Of a stretch of 64,000 nt of DNA, positions 22,304 through 33,640 are shown piece by piece. Each line of letters starts with the position of its first letter. The first letter of the stretch is position 1. The stretch comes from Bromus sterilis (lineage: Eukaryota; Streptophyta; Magnoliopsida; Poales; Poaceae). A model generated the notes under the pieces. That model worked only from the letters and a program-made list of their open reading frames with translations. It ran no database searches and had not been told where the DNA came from. Both the position numbers and the translations under genes were made by a program. The DNA lies in contig OX465598.1 in NCBI GenBank assembly GCA_950022295.1, positions 304,928,001 through 304,992,000 of the forward strand. Reading direction: 5' to 3'.

Positions 22304-22313
22304 CTATTTATAG
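22304..22313 (-). promoter_or_regulatory. TATA box of the antisense B3 frame
   Basis: The minus strand reads CTATAAATAG, a near-ideal plant TATA box, with its end 68 bp upstream of the ATG at 22236. The span between them is a CT-rich leader (TTCTTCTTCCTCTTCTCTC), typical of plant 5' untranslated regions. Spacing fits initiation about 30 bp downstream of the box. Confidence 0.65.
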
Positions 22314-22643
22314 CTGTTCCGAGGAGAGGATCGATCAATGCCATAATGACGTGGGTGAACTACCCATGGTAGGTGACATTTATAGAAAGACTCCTCGATT
22401 TCCACCACAATATTAATGCCTCCAACATGCGTTTCGGGTAGTGCACTCATAAATGCAATACCGGATCTTTGACTGAAAAAGTCAAAAGAAATTTTCTGGT
22501 TGGAAGATGAAGCGAAGAGACAAGAGAATTGGCACCGACTCCTTGCAAAACTCAAAAGATGGGAGAGTCGGTTTAACCAATTGAAGAGTCGGCAAAAACA
22601 CGTTAGAATCAAGAAGATTGTTGTGAAGACTAAAACACCATAC

Positions 22644-22659
22644 CAATCCTGGGGGCTAA
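22644..22659 (+). other. Polypurine tract of the Tat-like element
   Basis: CAATCCTGGGGGCTAA lies directly before the LTR start TGTCGG at 22660. The G-run followed by CTA is the usual Tat-clade plus-strand primer. Confidence 0.65.
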
Positions 22660-23220
22660 TGTCGGCGGGATGAACCAAGCCCATAACCCGACATTAGATC
22701 CATAGGCCGACTTACCTACAGAAGGCCGACGAAAGAAGACCCGACCACGGGCCGGCTGCGCGAAGCAAGAAGATCAAACCCATAGAAGAAATTCAACTTA
22801 CCTTGTATAGCACATAGCATATTTGTATAATAGAATAGGACTCCACCTCGTGTCGGAGTCGGACTTGCGGAGTCCCGGGACCCGGTGCCTTTATAAGCCG
22901 AGGTCCATGGGATCCAGGGCCAGGAACAATCTCAATCCAAGATAGGACTAGACAATTTCGGCGTAACCTATATCTCCTCGAGAACTAAGGTTGTGAACCG
23001 ACTCTCTTGTAATCGATCAACCGACTCTTTTATTGAAGAGTCGGAATCCATAATAATAAGAAGCAGGAGTAGACTTTTACCTCGAGACAAAGAGTGGCTG
23101 AAACCTGGATAAATCGCCGAGTCTCTTGTCCATGTCAACTCTCTTCATGAAGTCGCCTCGCAGCAAAGGTCTCATGCAAAGTTCGACTCTTCGGATATCT
23201 GCCGTGACTTTCGCACAACA
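22660..23220 (+). mobile_element. 3' LTR of the Tat-like element Tat-1
   Basis: The LTR starts TGTCGGCGGG and is inferred to end at cacaaca (23220), about 561 bp; the right end is less certain than the left. It contains a TATA-like tttataag near 22891-22900 and the block tacctcgagacaaagagtggctgaaacctgg, close to the conserved U5 block of other Tat-clade LTRs. Confidence 0.65.
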
Positions 23221-24660
23221 AAATTCTCCCCCGTTGACCGTTAAAAAGAGGAGGCTGCTAGGCGTCAGCCGGCTGACGCCTGGCCAGCCGTTGATTTGCA
23301 CCATTACAATCTCGTTTAGGCCGTTTGATTCCCTGATAACAGGACTAGGCTACTGCTTTCATCCCAACATGTACATAATATTTCCTTGCAACGCCTTCAG
23401 CCACCAACAAAGCATCCTCGCGTGGGCCGCAGCTAGCCGTATTGGACACCAGCTGCATGCATCATGTTGTAGCAACCACGTCGCCTGCCGGTCAATTCTC
23501 AACAAAACGCCGGGCGAGTTTGTCATGCACCGGCCAACACAACAACGCCGGTGAACTCTGAATTTGTGGACCTAGTTGCAGCAACGCTGCTATTACAACT
23601 GCCCCTTAAAGCGCTGATGTTGCTCCGGCCGCCTCGCGGTGCTCCATTGCAGTGCCGGCAATGCTCCGGTGATGCTTCATTGAAGCACCGACGATGTTCC
23701 GACGGCCGGATGACGCTCCATTGCAGAGTCAGTGATCTTTTTCTCCACCCAAACGATCCATGCGCGCAATTCCGGCGTTCTCGTCGTGCTTCTCACCACC
23801 CTGCACGCACTAGCTCTGACCACCGCACGCGCGCGCCGATTGCCAGCGTTGGACCTCGCTGTGCTCCCCACCGCCCTTCACGCGTTAGATTCGACCACCG
23901 TTGTGTTGTCTTGCAGCGCTCGGCAAAGGGAGTGTTCGCCAACGGCTTTTCGGCGTCGTGTTGCAATGAAATGCTCGCGGGCGGCTTCTCGGCGCGGCGT
24001 TGCAATGAAGCGCTCGTCGGCGGCTTCCTAGCGTCGGCGCTGCAATGAAGCGCTTGCCAGCGGCTTCCTTGCGCCGGCCTGTAATCGACGGCTTTCCGAC
24101 GATGATCCGCATCGCAGCTATTCGTTGGCGGCTTCCTGGCGTCGCGTTGCAATGAAGCGCTCGCCGGCGGTTTTCCGACGTCGGCGCTGCAATGAAACAC
24201 TCGTCGGTAGCTCCCGGAGAGCTCGGCCGCAGCTTCCTTGCGTCGGCCTGTAATGAAGCGCTCGTCGACGAGTTTCCGATGACGATCCACATCGCAGCTA
24301 TTCGGAGGCAGTAGTGGTGTCGATGTTGAAGCTCCATCGGTGCTGCAATGAAGCTTCGCCGGATATCATCGGTGCAGCATTGAAGCTCCGACGATGCTGC
24401 AAGGAAGCTTCGTCGCCGGCCACCGGTGCTGCAATGAGTTCATTGGGGGCAGGAAGCTCCTGATCTCAGCAGGCGGCGAGTTCATTGGGGCAGGAAGCTC
24501 CTGATCGCAGCAGGCCGCCGCCGCATATTTAGGCGGGGCGTTGTGCTTCGCTGCGCAAGATAAGTCAAAAGAGGGAGAGCGGTGCCTGGACCTGTACAGG
24601 GACGCGTGGCGATCGTGTGATGCGGCTTGTTTTACCTGAGAAATCAGTCGGACGAATTAA
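23221..24660. repeat. GC-rich minisatellite-like region of unknown element
   Basis: From about 23900 to 24470 a degenerate unit of about 39 bp recurs, built around TTGCAATGAAGCGCTCG followed by CGGCGGCTTCC and GCGTCGG, at least seven times. Upstream (23580-23760) are looser variants such as tgctccattgcagtgccgg. Frames read through the repeat on both strands, for example 23551-24048, but are repeat translations with no domain. I do not recognise terminal repeats. Similar TGCAATGAAGC-rich DNA is common in wheat intergenic sequence, so this is probably part of a DNA transposon. Confidence 0.55.
23260..23281. repeat. 22-bp perfect palindrome
   Basis: A 22-base sequence equal to its own reverse complement, centred on the junction GCC|GGC at 23270/23271. 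It lies about 40 bp from the inferred end of the Tat-like LTR, and may belong to the terminal region of the element that carries the minisatellite. Confidence 0.85.
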
Positions 24661-25319
24661 AGAGTTTTCCTTAAAAAAAAGTTACTGAAAATTATGTTAT
24701 AGCAACCCATATGACTGCCTATAGGGTGAATCAGATACTCTAAATCCATAATGAAATCTGAGTGCTATTTGTTATGTCCAAACGTATTCTGAAATGGTGG
24801 TGGAATCCCACAAACGTATGCATAGAAGAGTAATATTATGATGCACAATTATTGAAGCGAGGGTCAATGCAACTCTGGATAACTCACAATATTTCCAAAA
24901 AATAATTAGGAGTCAATTATCTCTTCGATTTTTATCGTCCCTAGTATACCAAAAAGTGTGTGGTAATACTAATACCGAATCTGCAATGATAGCATCATGA
25001 CAAGCAATAGTGCACAGCAATCAACTGCCTTCAAATTAACGCGGACTTACACGATTAGTGAAGAGGATATATATCCTTAGGAGAATTCAGACTGAGCAGA
25101 AGATCTAAGGTTTTGATGAGCAAGATTGTGAGTAACTCCATTGCTTCCTCTAGAAATATTAAAGAATCTGGGACTGTAGTTGAGAGAAGTAGAGTTTTTT
25201 TTTTGCGATAAAGTAAAGAAAATATCAGCCGGATCAGAACCAAGTTCAGTTCAATTTCCTCTATCAATGAAGCAGAAACAAATCACTGAGCAGCAACCAA
25301 AGCGAAGAGGAACGTAGAG
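24661..25319. other. Low-copy-looking AT-rich sequence, no gene recognised
   Basis: No repeat in this window matches it and no element termini are visible. On the minus strand, a 70-codon frame at 25055-25267 is Leu-rich without motifs. It may be the intron or downstream part of the gene-like region at 25320-25865. Confidence 0.35.
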
Positions 25320-25865
25320 ACAGTCTCCCCTGCGAGGACATGGGGATCCTCAAGCCACCGCCGCTCCTCCAGCTCGAGGCCTCATCACTCACTTGAAGTG
25401 CACACCGTCGAGACAGTGCATCATGTTATGCGCTTCACGCCGCCGTCGCCGCCAACACGATTCTGTAACAGGAGAATCAACCACCCAGTTCAGCCGGCGG
25501 CGTATCCGCATTGGTTGGCGGGAGTGTGGATTCTGGAGCAGGGGGGACGGGCGCACCTCAGGGTCTTTGGCAGGGAGGAGCGGCAGCGTCTACGACCACG
25601 ATCCCTCCGGCCGCCGCGGCCGCGAACGATCCCGCACAAAAATGCAAAACGGGAGGAACACCCACCAGGCCGGCGCCGGCGGCCGCTGGGAGGGAGCGGC
25701 GACATCTCACAGATTAACGATGACAGACCACCCCCAAATATCCTCGGAATCTCAATATCCTCTGCTCCGACACGATGGCGTAGTAGGGAGTTGGGAGTTT
25801 TTTTTTTTGAACATAGGGAGTTCGGACTTTGACCAACGTCCACTAGATACCACACGCTTGCGGTG
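25320..25865 (-). other. CpG-rich gene-like remnant, identity unknown
   Basis: A CpG-rich island next to AT-rich sequence. On the minus strand a frame at 25490-25720 starts MSPLPPSGRRRRPGG and is Arg/Cys rich; other frames are equally open, so coding is unproven. Downstream on the minus strand is an acceptor-like ctcctgttacag near 25460-25472. The picture resembles the 5' exon and first intron of a host gene or a captured fragment. There is no protein family match that I can see. Confidence 0.3.
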
Positions 25866-26050
25866 ACTTCTTATTTTAGGCCAATAGAAATTTTATTCTC
25901 AAATCAAAGTCAAATCGTTTACAAACGAGTGAAAAATAAAATCAGGGATGATATCATCCCAAGTGCTACCTGATTCACCTCTCTGAAGCGATGTCTGAAC
26001 TTGATTGAGATGAAGCCCATGGATAGCTGCTTGCACTTCAAAATAATGTT
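25866..26050. other. Short unassigned AT-rich stretch
   Basis: About 185 bp holding a small near-palindrome, gggatgatatcatccc (25947-25962). No gene or element end is visible apart from the MITE end that follows. Confidence 0.35.
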
Positions 26051-26090
26051 TTCTCCGATCTATAATAAGTATCGTTCATTTTATACTAAG
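26051..26090 (+). mobile_element. Stowaway-like MITE end, truncated
   Basis: TCTCCGATCTATAATAAGTATCG resembles the terminal repeat of Triticeae Stowaway MITEs (CTCCGATCCATAATAAGTGTCG style). It is cut after about 40 bp by the giant LTR F starting at 26091. The other end would lie beyond the far end of that element, outside the window, so this is a tentative call. Confidence 0.45.
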
Positions 26091-28820
26091 TGTAAGACCC
26101 GATATGCGGTACTATTTCAGATTTATATGTTTTCATCCAGATCCGGGAACGAAACACTTATCGATTCCATCGCGACATATGACGAAGTCATATGCCCCGG
26201 ATTTCCAACATGATATCACAACATTACAGATACAAGGATACAACATCTCATACAATCGGCATACAACTGTCTTAAATACAATACAACAGCGGAAGATACA
26301 TGTCTGAGTACAGACTACAATCAAATGCCTAGTGGCAAAGAGAAAATCATCGATCCCCATAACCACACGGGTCCAGGCCCTCCGTCGAGATCCGCCTAAC
26401 TAGTCATCGTCGAGTCTCCACGTGAAACGTCGTTCATCAGACCTGTTATCGATCAAGAACCCTGAAAATAGTTTGGGGGTAGTATCATGAGTACTGAAGT
26501 ACTCAGCAACCAACTGTAGCGGTCAACTGACCCAGCAAGAACTCCATCACTCGTCATTCTAGGACAACTAGTAGTTTACGGTAAGGACGGGGTAAGTGGT
26601 GAGGTTGCTACCGCACTAGCATTTATGAGGTGGCTAACGATCTAGACAGTAAGATAAGAAGCCAAGCATTCGATGAGGAATCGCCTCCAACAAGTCTGCT
26701 ATCCACCTACTTACGCAAGCATAACACATATCCTACCCTTGTCCTCCTCTTCGCATCCCGACGAAGAAGAAGAAGTCAAGGCACGCACACGTTGATCAAG
26801 TTATATTAAGATTATCTCAGTTTTTATTGTCTATGAACAAGGAGTAGGTCTCAAATTGTCCATAACCGTGAACACGACTTCTCGAAAAGATTTAACCCTA
26901 CAGGGGTGTACCAACTGCCCATTACCAGGCTCCACACGCACGCCCATCTCTCTCAGTTGCTACCCATTACAGGTAACCATTTTATGATTTAGTTCCAAGA
27001 GATCCGAAATGACAGGTCCATGTAACTAACAACGAACAAATCCGGGTGGCCCCCAGTCAGTCGACATCCAACTCAAAAGCCAGTCGCGCTCTCGAATCGG
27101 TCTCTACCGTCTGGATGAGGTGGGGATGGCTAACCCTCGCCCGGGCAGGCACCCCTAGCTCCCAGGTGTGGACCAACAGGATGTACCATCCCGCTGGCCC
27201 GGTTTGTTTTAAAGAACATCTGCTAGGAGCGACCCGACAGACACACACACGGTTTTCAAATGGTAAACTCAGCTTGGGCCACCACTAGAAATGTTTTAAG
27301 CTAGATAGGTAAGAAAAGGGGACCCCATAAAATCTCACACGCGGTTAGGCACGCTCAGTCTTAAAACCAATACCCGGAACCCGGATCCTAGGTGACTCGA
27401 ATGGAATAAAGCGTCGGGGCGGGATAGCCTAGACCTTCCATCCTTCGTCGAATATAGTCAACATTAATAATAATCATATCATCAACAACAATATAATAAT
27501 GTGATAGCCCAAACCAAGGAGTAACAGGGTAACATCGTAGCATCCTAAGCATGCATACTAAGCAGGGGCTGAGCAACGAGCAATAGTAACATAACAGTAA
27601 AGGTTTGTTGGGAGGGGACATGGTTGTATTGGTTTGAAAGAAGCTGTAAACATGTGGTAGGATCAAACATCGAAGCTATCCTAGAATAGCATGCAAACCG
27701 CTGGTTGAAATAGAATGGATCATAAGTAATGTATAGTCTTTTCCAGTTGATAAGTTGGGTTCCGAAGGTGTAGTTGAACGCAAGCTCGCATCGTCTCCGA
27801 AGGTACCCGCGGGAGCACACAGGAAGGAAAACACTGGAAAGCAATCAACGAGCAAGCATCTATTACTATGAAGCAAACACGAGCAAGCATCAACAAGAAG
27901 GCAACACGAGATATCACACCTACCGTCGAGAGCGGTTACTAACAGGTTAAGTGGAGTACTCGTCACACACGACGATACCACACATTTACAAGGGTTCAAG
28001 TTGTTTAGCTACACAAGATGAGCAAGGTTGTTAACATGGCATCTCACTCAAGATGGCATAGCACACAAACATGACAAGAGGTGAATCATAAGATAAATTA
28101 TCTACGCTAGTCAATTTAAGTGTGGCACAACCTAAACATGGCATTCCGCTAAGTGCCCCACGACAATTTAAGCATTTGGTACTGTTCTGCCCTAAACCAT
28201 ATTTTAGGTTGGTTAACACTAGCAAAAATATAGCATAAACACAAAGTACACGAAAAAATAATCAAGTTACATGTAAAGAACACTCCGAACGGAGTTACGG
28301 TTAAAAAGATACAAGCAAAACAAGTTTGGAACACAATCTGCCAACAACAGGAAGCACACTTTAGAGCAATGTATAAACAGGATAATGAATGCAAACATGC
28401 TCACAAATGATATGCAACTAAAGTAGACATGGCAGGGAAGGCATGTCAAAAGGAATCATGCAAAAAGGTATCATGGTTCACTAGTTATAAGCAACACAAA
28501 AAGCTATAAAACATTCCTGGTCAAGGACTTAGTGAAAATCAGGAAAACATGGCAGAAACTGTTATTTTCATGATGTATAAACAGGGGTAAAACTATATGC
28601 AAAAGTACAGCAACATGACATAGCAATATATGGGAATGAAGTAGGCATGATGGTGATCGCGTACAAACAAGAATCTAGGACATAGGCATAACAGATAAAA
28701 AGATATTAAGCATGCAACATGACATCGGAAAGTTACAGACTTAGAGAAAAACAGAGGTGGCTGTCAAAAACAGCAGCATAGCAACTTTGGAGCTCAATAA
28801 CTAGATGATCAGCAAACATA
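26091..28820 (-). mobile_element. Giant-LTR element F/C, 3' LTR piece 1
   Basis: The LTR opens TGTAAGACCCGATATGCGG at 26091 (plus-strand view; minus is the coding sense of the element). It matches four further copies starting at 29967, 51446, 56913 and 58077. It is interrupted at about 28820 by S2 and resumes at 50616, then again after solo LTR A at 55535, ending TTACA at 56309. Added together the LTR is about 4.3 kb. A diagnostic stretch, acatctgctaggag near 27220, is shared only with LTR C (58036), which pairs F and C as LTRs of one element. The target duplication is expected to be CTAAG (26086-26090), but its partner is beyond the window. Confidence 0.85.
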
Positions 28821-29966
28821 TCATGACCTCGCCCCTCGTTGGTTACCCCAAGTGGAAGGTTTGAGATGCAGTGCAGCAACAAGTTTCCCTCGGCGAAGAT
28901 ACCAAGATTATCGAACCAGTAGGACTCAGGAGATACAAGTAGGTGGCAACGTCGCCAGAAATTTGGCGGTTGACGTGGACCTGCACACATCAACAAATAA
29001 ATTTTCTCCCAACGAGTACAGAGGAGTTGTCAATTCCTCCGGCCTTGTCGTTTACAAAGGATCAACGCAAGAGATAAAAGGTGCAAAGGAAAGTAAAAAG
29101 TTGAAAGTAAATTGAGGGTGTGAACAATAATGTGAAGATGGATCGGGGTCCCGTGATTTTCACTAGTGATGTCTCTCTCCCAAAAGACGATAAAAGTGCT
29201 AGTGAGGTAAACAAATCACAGTTGGGCAATTGACAGGATTATGAAGGCACCGCAATGCTAACTATGCTGCAAAGAAAGGAAGGGCTCAAAAGCAATGGGT
29301 AGTACGCCAAGGTAAGTAGACCGAAATCCATATGCATCTACTACGAATCATCCACCTTTAGATATCTATCCAGAACATCTCGCTGGTATTAAGTTGCGAA
29401 TCCCACCCAAAGTGTAAACTCAAAGCAACAGACAAATGCATTAAAAGAACTTTGCGTAAAGTAAACAATCCTTGCACTTGCAGGTACAAGCACCATTGTT
29501 TTATCCTTGGTGGCAACAACACATCCCCTAGTCTCATGTTTCTGTCACTCAAGCTAGACATCAAGGGGCTGAACCCACAATCGAGCATAACGCTCTCTCT
29601 TGGAGATGCAAATAAAATACTTGGCCAAAGAAAATACCGCAACGGAGAACATGCAAGAATTAACTCAAGAACAAAATATAAAAGAGAAGAACCAAATATA
29701 TTACTCATCACAATCTGAACATAGTCTCATAATACATCAGATCCCAACAAACTCAGCATAGCAACAACAGAAATTACATAGATGCCTCGATCATGTGAGG
29801 CAGCTCACGAGGACTCGAAAGTGGAAGCACAAAGGAGGGAGCGATAGATCACATAGCTACTGGTCACGGACCCATGGTCCAAGGGGGACTACTCACGGTA
29901 CATCCGGGAGGCGTCCATGGCTATGGATGGTCTCCCGGACGGGGTTCCTCCTTCCGGCAGGGTGCC
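28821..29966 (-). mobile_element. S2 3' LTR, part 1
   Basis: Aligns colinearly with 48989-50137 of the 5' LTR. It stops at GTGCC (29962-29966), which is repeated at 41989-41993 on the far side of solo LTR E. It also carries the internal primer-site copy (28944-28963) seen in the 5' LTR. Confidence 0.9.
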
Positions 29967-30116
29967 TGTAAGGCCTGATATGCGGTACTGTTCCAGATCT
30001 AGGTGTTTCCACTCAGATCCGGGGACGAAGCACATATCGGTCCCACCGCGACATATGACAAGCCATATGCCCCGGATTTCCAACATGATATCACAACATT
30101 ACAGATACAAGGATAC

Positions 30117-31868
30117 TGTTGGATATATGCTCTAGAGGCAAATAATATATGATTATTCCAATATATCTAAGCAAGTTCATAACCAGTTTCATACCGTGCT
30201 AGAACTGTGTCAGTGAAACAATGATGCAGGTGTGGTATAGAAACCCCCAGAGTTCCTAGTTAGCCTCTACATCGATAACTAGTTCATGGTCAACATGATG
30301 GTCGTGGTTTCGCGATCATGGACAATTAAGTCTCTTGACTATGAGGTCACCTCACTGGTTAAGTGACGTGATGAACATTACCCAAAGTAAGCATTACAAC
30401 ATGATCAAATCTTATGAAGGTTCAGTGTTGTAATTACAGAACGTGGTAGACCGTTCCTTTGACCGTGAGTACGTGCATAATTACTATCTTCCCGGATGCT
30501 TTGACTTACATCCCACCACCTGACTGAAATATGCGGGTCATAACGGTTGTATCTTAGGTATTCCGTGGAGATATGTTGAGGAGTATTGTTACAAGAGAGG
30601 GATTTGTCAATCCATATAATGGATAGATACTCGGGGCCCACTCGGTGAGATTCCATCCATAAAGCTGCAGCGTGTGACTAGGTCACGGGGATGAATATCA
30701 CGGGAGCGAGTGAATGAGGATTAGTTCGGAACGAGGTTGAACCAGACATAGGATGTCATTGATCGAATCTCGGAACAATCCAGTATCGCTGACAAAGGGA
30801 ATGCTATACGGCGTAAGGTCCAATCGTTGTTTGATATCCGGAATGCACAGGGGTTATTATGGGCATCCAGGTCCCGCTGATGATCATTGACCATAGCCTC
30901 ATCTCGGTCATGACTGGAGTGTTCTCGGACCGTAGGGTAACACACTTAAGGGCTCGATGAAATCGGAGATCTTTTCGGAACCATCGGAGTAACCAAGGAA
31001 TAAAGGAAACAATATCGGAGAAGTACCGTGTTGAACCGAAACAAGTTCGGAGTGAACCGGAAGGTGTTCCGGAGCACCGGGAGATGGAATATTATGTTTT
31101 AGTTATTAATTAATTGAATTAATAATTAAAATCATTTTATTTCTAATTAATATGTGCAATGGGCCTTAGTGGAGAAAAAGGCCCATTAGGGGAAATAAAA
31201 GGGAAAAAGAAAAAGAAAAAAGAGGGGGGAGGCGCCATGGGCCCTAGGGCCCATAAGGGGTGCGCCCCCTCCCCCCCCTTGGCCGGCCACCCCCTTAGCA
31301 AAGGGACTTTAGTCACACATTGCTAAGGGAGAGGGGTTGACTCCCTCCCCTCTGCCTATATATAGATGGGCAGGGTGCACATATTTAATACACAGAAATT
31401 CGTGAGAAAATAAATATTACTCCGAATTGAGATCGATTTTCTCCGGTCTTCTCCCCTCCCTTGTATCTTTCACGGTGGGCTCCCTAGTGTGAGCCTATAG
31501 TGGAATTGAGGCTTCTCTGCTAGAATCGGAGGCCGTCGCGTTGCTGAAGCTCCGTCCGGAGGTCTGCTTCCGCCACCTCCGCTGGATCGGAGAACGGAGG
31601 TCGTCATCGAGTCTCGTATGTGTGCGAGTACTACGAGGTGCTACACGTGTGGAACTACACCCATCCGGGTGCTCAACACAGCCAGGGGGTTGTGAAACTT
31701 GCTCGGCTACATCAACCATGTTTGCGGGAACGTTTCCCGCGCAACGGACTACACCCCGAGGTATGTTATTTCCGCACTACTTTCCGTTACGGTAATACGG
31801 CTAGCTAGATCTTGGGTTATGGGAACGCTAGTTAGAAAAATTTGTGTTTTCTGCTGCGAACCCCAACA
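30117..31868 (+). mobile_element. Copia 5' LTR
   Basis: Runs from TGTTGGATAT to CGAACCCCAACA. A TATA box, ctatatatag, lies at 31356-31366 after a GC-rich run, with cacacattgctaag upstream. The segment from about 31500 to 31868 (U5 side) is GC-rich and gives shadow frames on both strands that recur identically in the 3' LTR. Confidence 0.92.
31354..31368 (+). promoter_or_regulatory. TATA box of the Copia 5' LTR
   Basis: The sequence ctgcctatatatagatg is conserved in the 3' LTR at 37879-37893. It lies about 1.24 kb into the LTR, a position consistent with the U3/R boundary of the long BARE-type LTR. Confidence 0.6.
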
Positions 31869-31869
31869 G

Positions 31870-31883
31870 TGGTATCATGAGCT
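31870..31883 (+). other. Primer binding site of the Copia element
   Basis: TGGTATCATGAGCT resembles the initiator-Met primer site TGGTATCAGAGC, with changes after the first eight bases. It starts two bases after the LTR end. Confidence 0.75.
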
Positions 31884-32894
31884 AGGTCTATGCTTAGTAT
31901 TACTGTACGGATAGAACACATCGGGGATGTGGGCGTTGATTGTATGATTGTTACCCTCCCACGTGTACTTGTTCACATCTGCGGCATTGTTTGATGAAGC
32001 GACCCCCGACCGACTTTACGCGCACACTTACGCGAGACTGGTTCCACGCTTGACATACGGCTTGTACCGTATAAAGTGGCTGGAGGGCCCCGTGCGGGGT
32101 GTAATAGAGACAATCGTATGGTTGACGTTGTGGTTGACTCGTAGGTTAAAACATGTTTAACTATGAAAGCCCTAGCAGCCACGTAAAACTTGCAATATAC
32201 AACTAGACCGTCTAAACCTTGTATTGCTAAGTGGGGGCTATCATTCGTTTGTTTGTGATGTAGTGATAGCTTTGCTATGTGTTACTAGTAAGTAGTAATC
32301 GTCATCATAAAACAAACTAAAATGGAGACACTGTAGACTTAGTGTTGCCATAGCTGAGACATCTTAAAACTTGCTAGTATAGGATACACGACGGTAGCAT
32401 GTGATAAGGTGATCCCTTAACAAAGCCAAACACAAGTATTCTACCGAAGTGTGCACCGCCTGGAAGGTTCTCCCATATGGCTTGATGCTCCGTACATACC
32501 GGAGTTGTCCTACATATTAAATGGAGTTCGCATGAGGTTGGGTTCGGCAAGCCTGGCATATGCAGATATGGCCTTGCTGAGAAGCATATAACATGGAGGT
32601 TAATTTGGCGAGCCTAGCATATGCAGATATGGCCTCAGAATACTAGAGATCGAAAGATCGAGCATGAGTCACAGTACATATAAGATAATATGATTGCACA
32701 AGTTGTTGTCTACCTTTGAAACTGACCCGTCGGCCGTGTGATATTCGAGGTCGGGCAGTGAATCTGGATCATGTAATCACTAAAACTTCCTAGGGATGAA
32801 ATGTTTTAGTGCGAGCTCATTTATAATATGATTATATGAACTCATTGTTGTGAACTAGTCTTAATTGTGTTCCTTGCAATTATGTTTGTAGAAA
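31884..32894 (+). other. Copia untranslated leader
   Basis: About 1 kb between primer site and gag without a coding frame of note. A direct repeat of tggcgagcctagcatatgcagatatggcc style sequence occurs around 32548-32575 and 32600-32632. Long leaders with packaging signals are usual in BARE-type elements; no specific signal can be read here. Confidence 0.6.
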
Positions 32895-33602
32895 ATGAAT
32901 GCACTAGAGCAACGTGAACTATCTTTCTTCATGGAAGGTGAAAGACTTAGAGAAAATGGGTCAAACTTTGCTGATTGGTACTCACGCCTTAGGACGTCGC
33001 TCAAGAGAGCAGACATCTTGTTTACAATAGAAATGCATGTGGAAGAACATCCGGGCGATCATGTTGGCGATCAAGAGATACTTGATCATTATGCTCGCCG
33101 ACAGAAATGCTCCGTAGTCAGGAATGTCATGATCTTCAGCATGTCAGAGGTTCTGGGCATACATTTTCAGGACACTGGCTCATATGACATGATGGACACG
33201 CTAAAGACAATGTTCGTACGTGAGTTTAGTATTGCCAGATTTGAGTTAGAAAGCAAGTTTCTATCTACAAAGATGGAAGAACACACAAGCCTTGGTGATC
33301 ACTTGGGAAGAATGCATGAGATGTACCTGACCCTGGTGGAGGACTATGAATATTGGACAATGAACGAAATCACCACGGAAGAGTTTGCAATAAATACGTT
33401 ATTGCACTCACTCCCTCCGAGTTATGGTGATTATGTTCATCGCTATGTCGGAAGAGGAGCTAATATGAGTCTCCAGAACTTCATGAATGATCTCTTGGCC
33501 GCGGACATTGCTCCTATCGAGGATGCAGAAGTCGTGGATGGAGAAGGTATATACTTGATATACTTTATAAATTTTTACTCCCTTATAAAACATTTGCAGT
33601 AA
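32895..33602 (+). CDS. gag: Copia Gag (UBN2-type), open reading frame
   Basis: A 235-codon frame from ATG 32895, intact. It shows the UBN2-like Gag layout of BARE/Angela elements: N-terminal FADWYSRLRTSLKRADILFT, then YDMMDTLKTMFVREFSIARF and KMEEHTSLGDHLGRMHEMYL, and the C-terminal TTEEFAINTLLHSLPPSYGD. No CCHC zinc knuckle follows. The last 18 codons (from 33547) look intronic: splicing between 33547 and 33640 would replace them with about 20 others ending at TGA 33700-33702. Gag forms the particle that packages element RNA. With no pol downstream, the element could at most supply Gag, as reported for some BARE-family members. Confidence 0.87.
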   Translation: MNALEQRELSFFMEGERLRENGSNFADWYSRLRTSLKRADILFTIEMHVEEHPGDHVGDQEILDHYARRQKCSVVRNVMIFSMSEVLGIHFQDTGSYDMMDTLKTMFVREFSIARFELESKFLSTKMEEHTSLGDHLGRMHEMYLTLVEDYEYWTMNEITTEEFAINTLLHSLPPSYGDYVHRYVGRGANMSLQNFMNDLLAADIAPIEDAEVVDGEGIYLIYFINFYSLIKHLQ

Positions 33603-33640
33603 ATGAGTATATGATACTTATTCTGTTTTATGAAAACAGG
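33547..33640 (+). other. Probable intron at the 3' end of Copia gag
   Basis: The sequence AAG|GTATATAC at 33544-33554 fits a donor and tctgttttatgaaaacag|G ending at 33640 fits an acceptor. The 94-bp span is much more AT-rich than gag. Joining 33546 to 33641 keeps the reading frame (codon G|GA) and gives a short new C-terminus ending at 33702. Spliced gag RNA is known for barley BARE elements; the use of this site is inferred. Confidence 0.5.

Larger units (their letters stand above)
21621..23220 (+). mobile_element. 3' end of a Tat-like Gypsy retrotransposon (Tat-1)
   Basis: A polypurine tract ending GGGGGCTAA is followed by an LTR start TGTCGGCGGGATGAACC, the arrangement typical of Tat-clade Gypsy elements, where a GGGGGCTA run precedes TGTCGG. 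The element is in plus orientation. To its left only an antisense B3-type reading frame remains; pol, gag and the 5' LTR are missing. The left junction, at 21621-21660, abuts the primer-site side of S1, so both S1's 5' LTR and the Tat-1 body were lost, probably in one deletion. Confidence 0.7.

Noticed and set aside
23551..24337. Frames of 150-165 codons on both strands
   Set aside because: They are translations of the 39-bp minisatellite.
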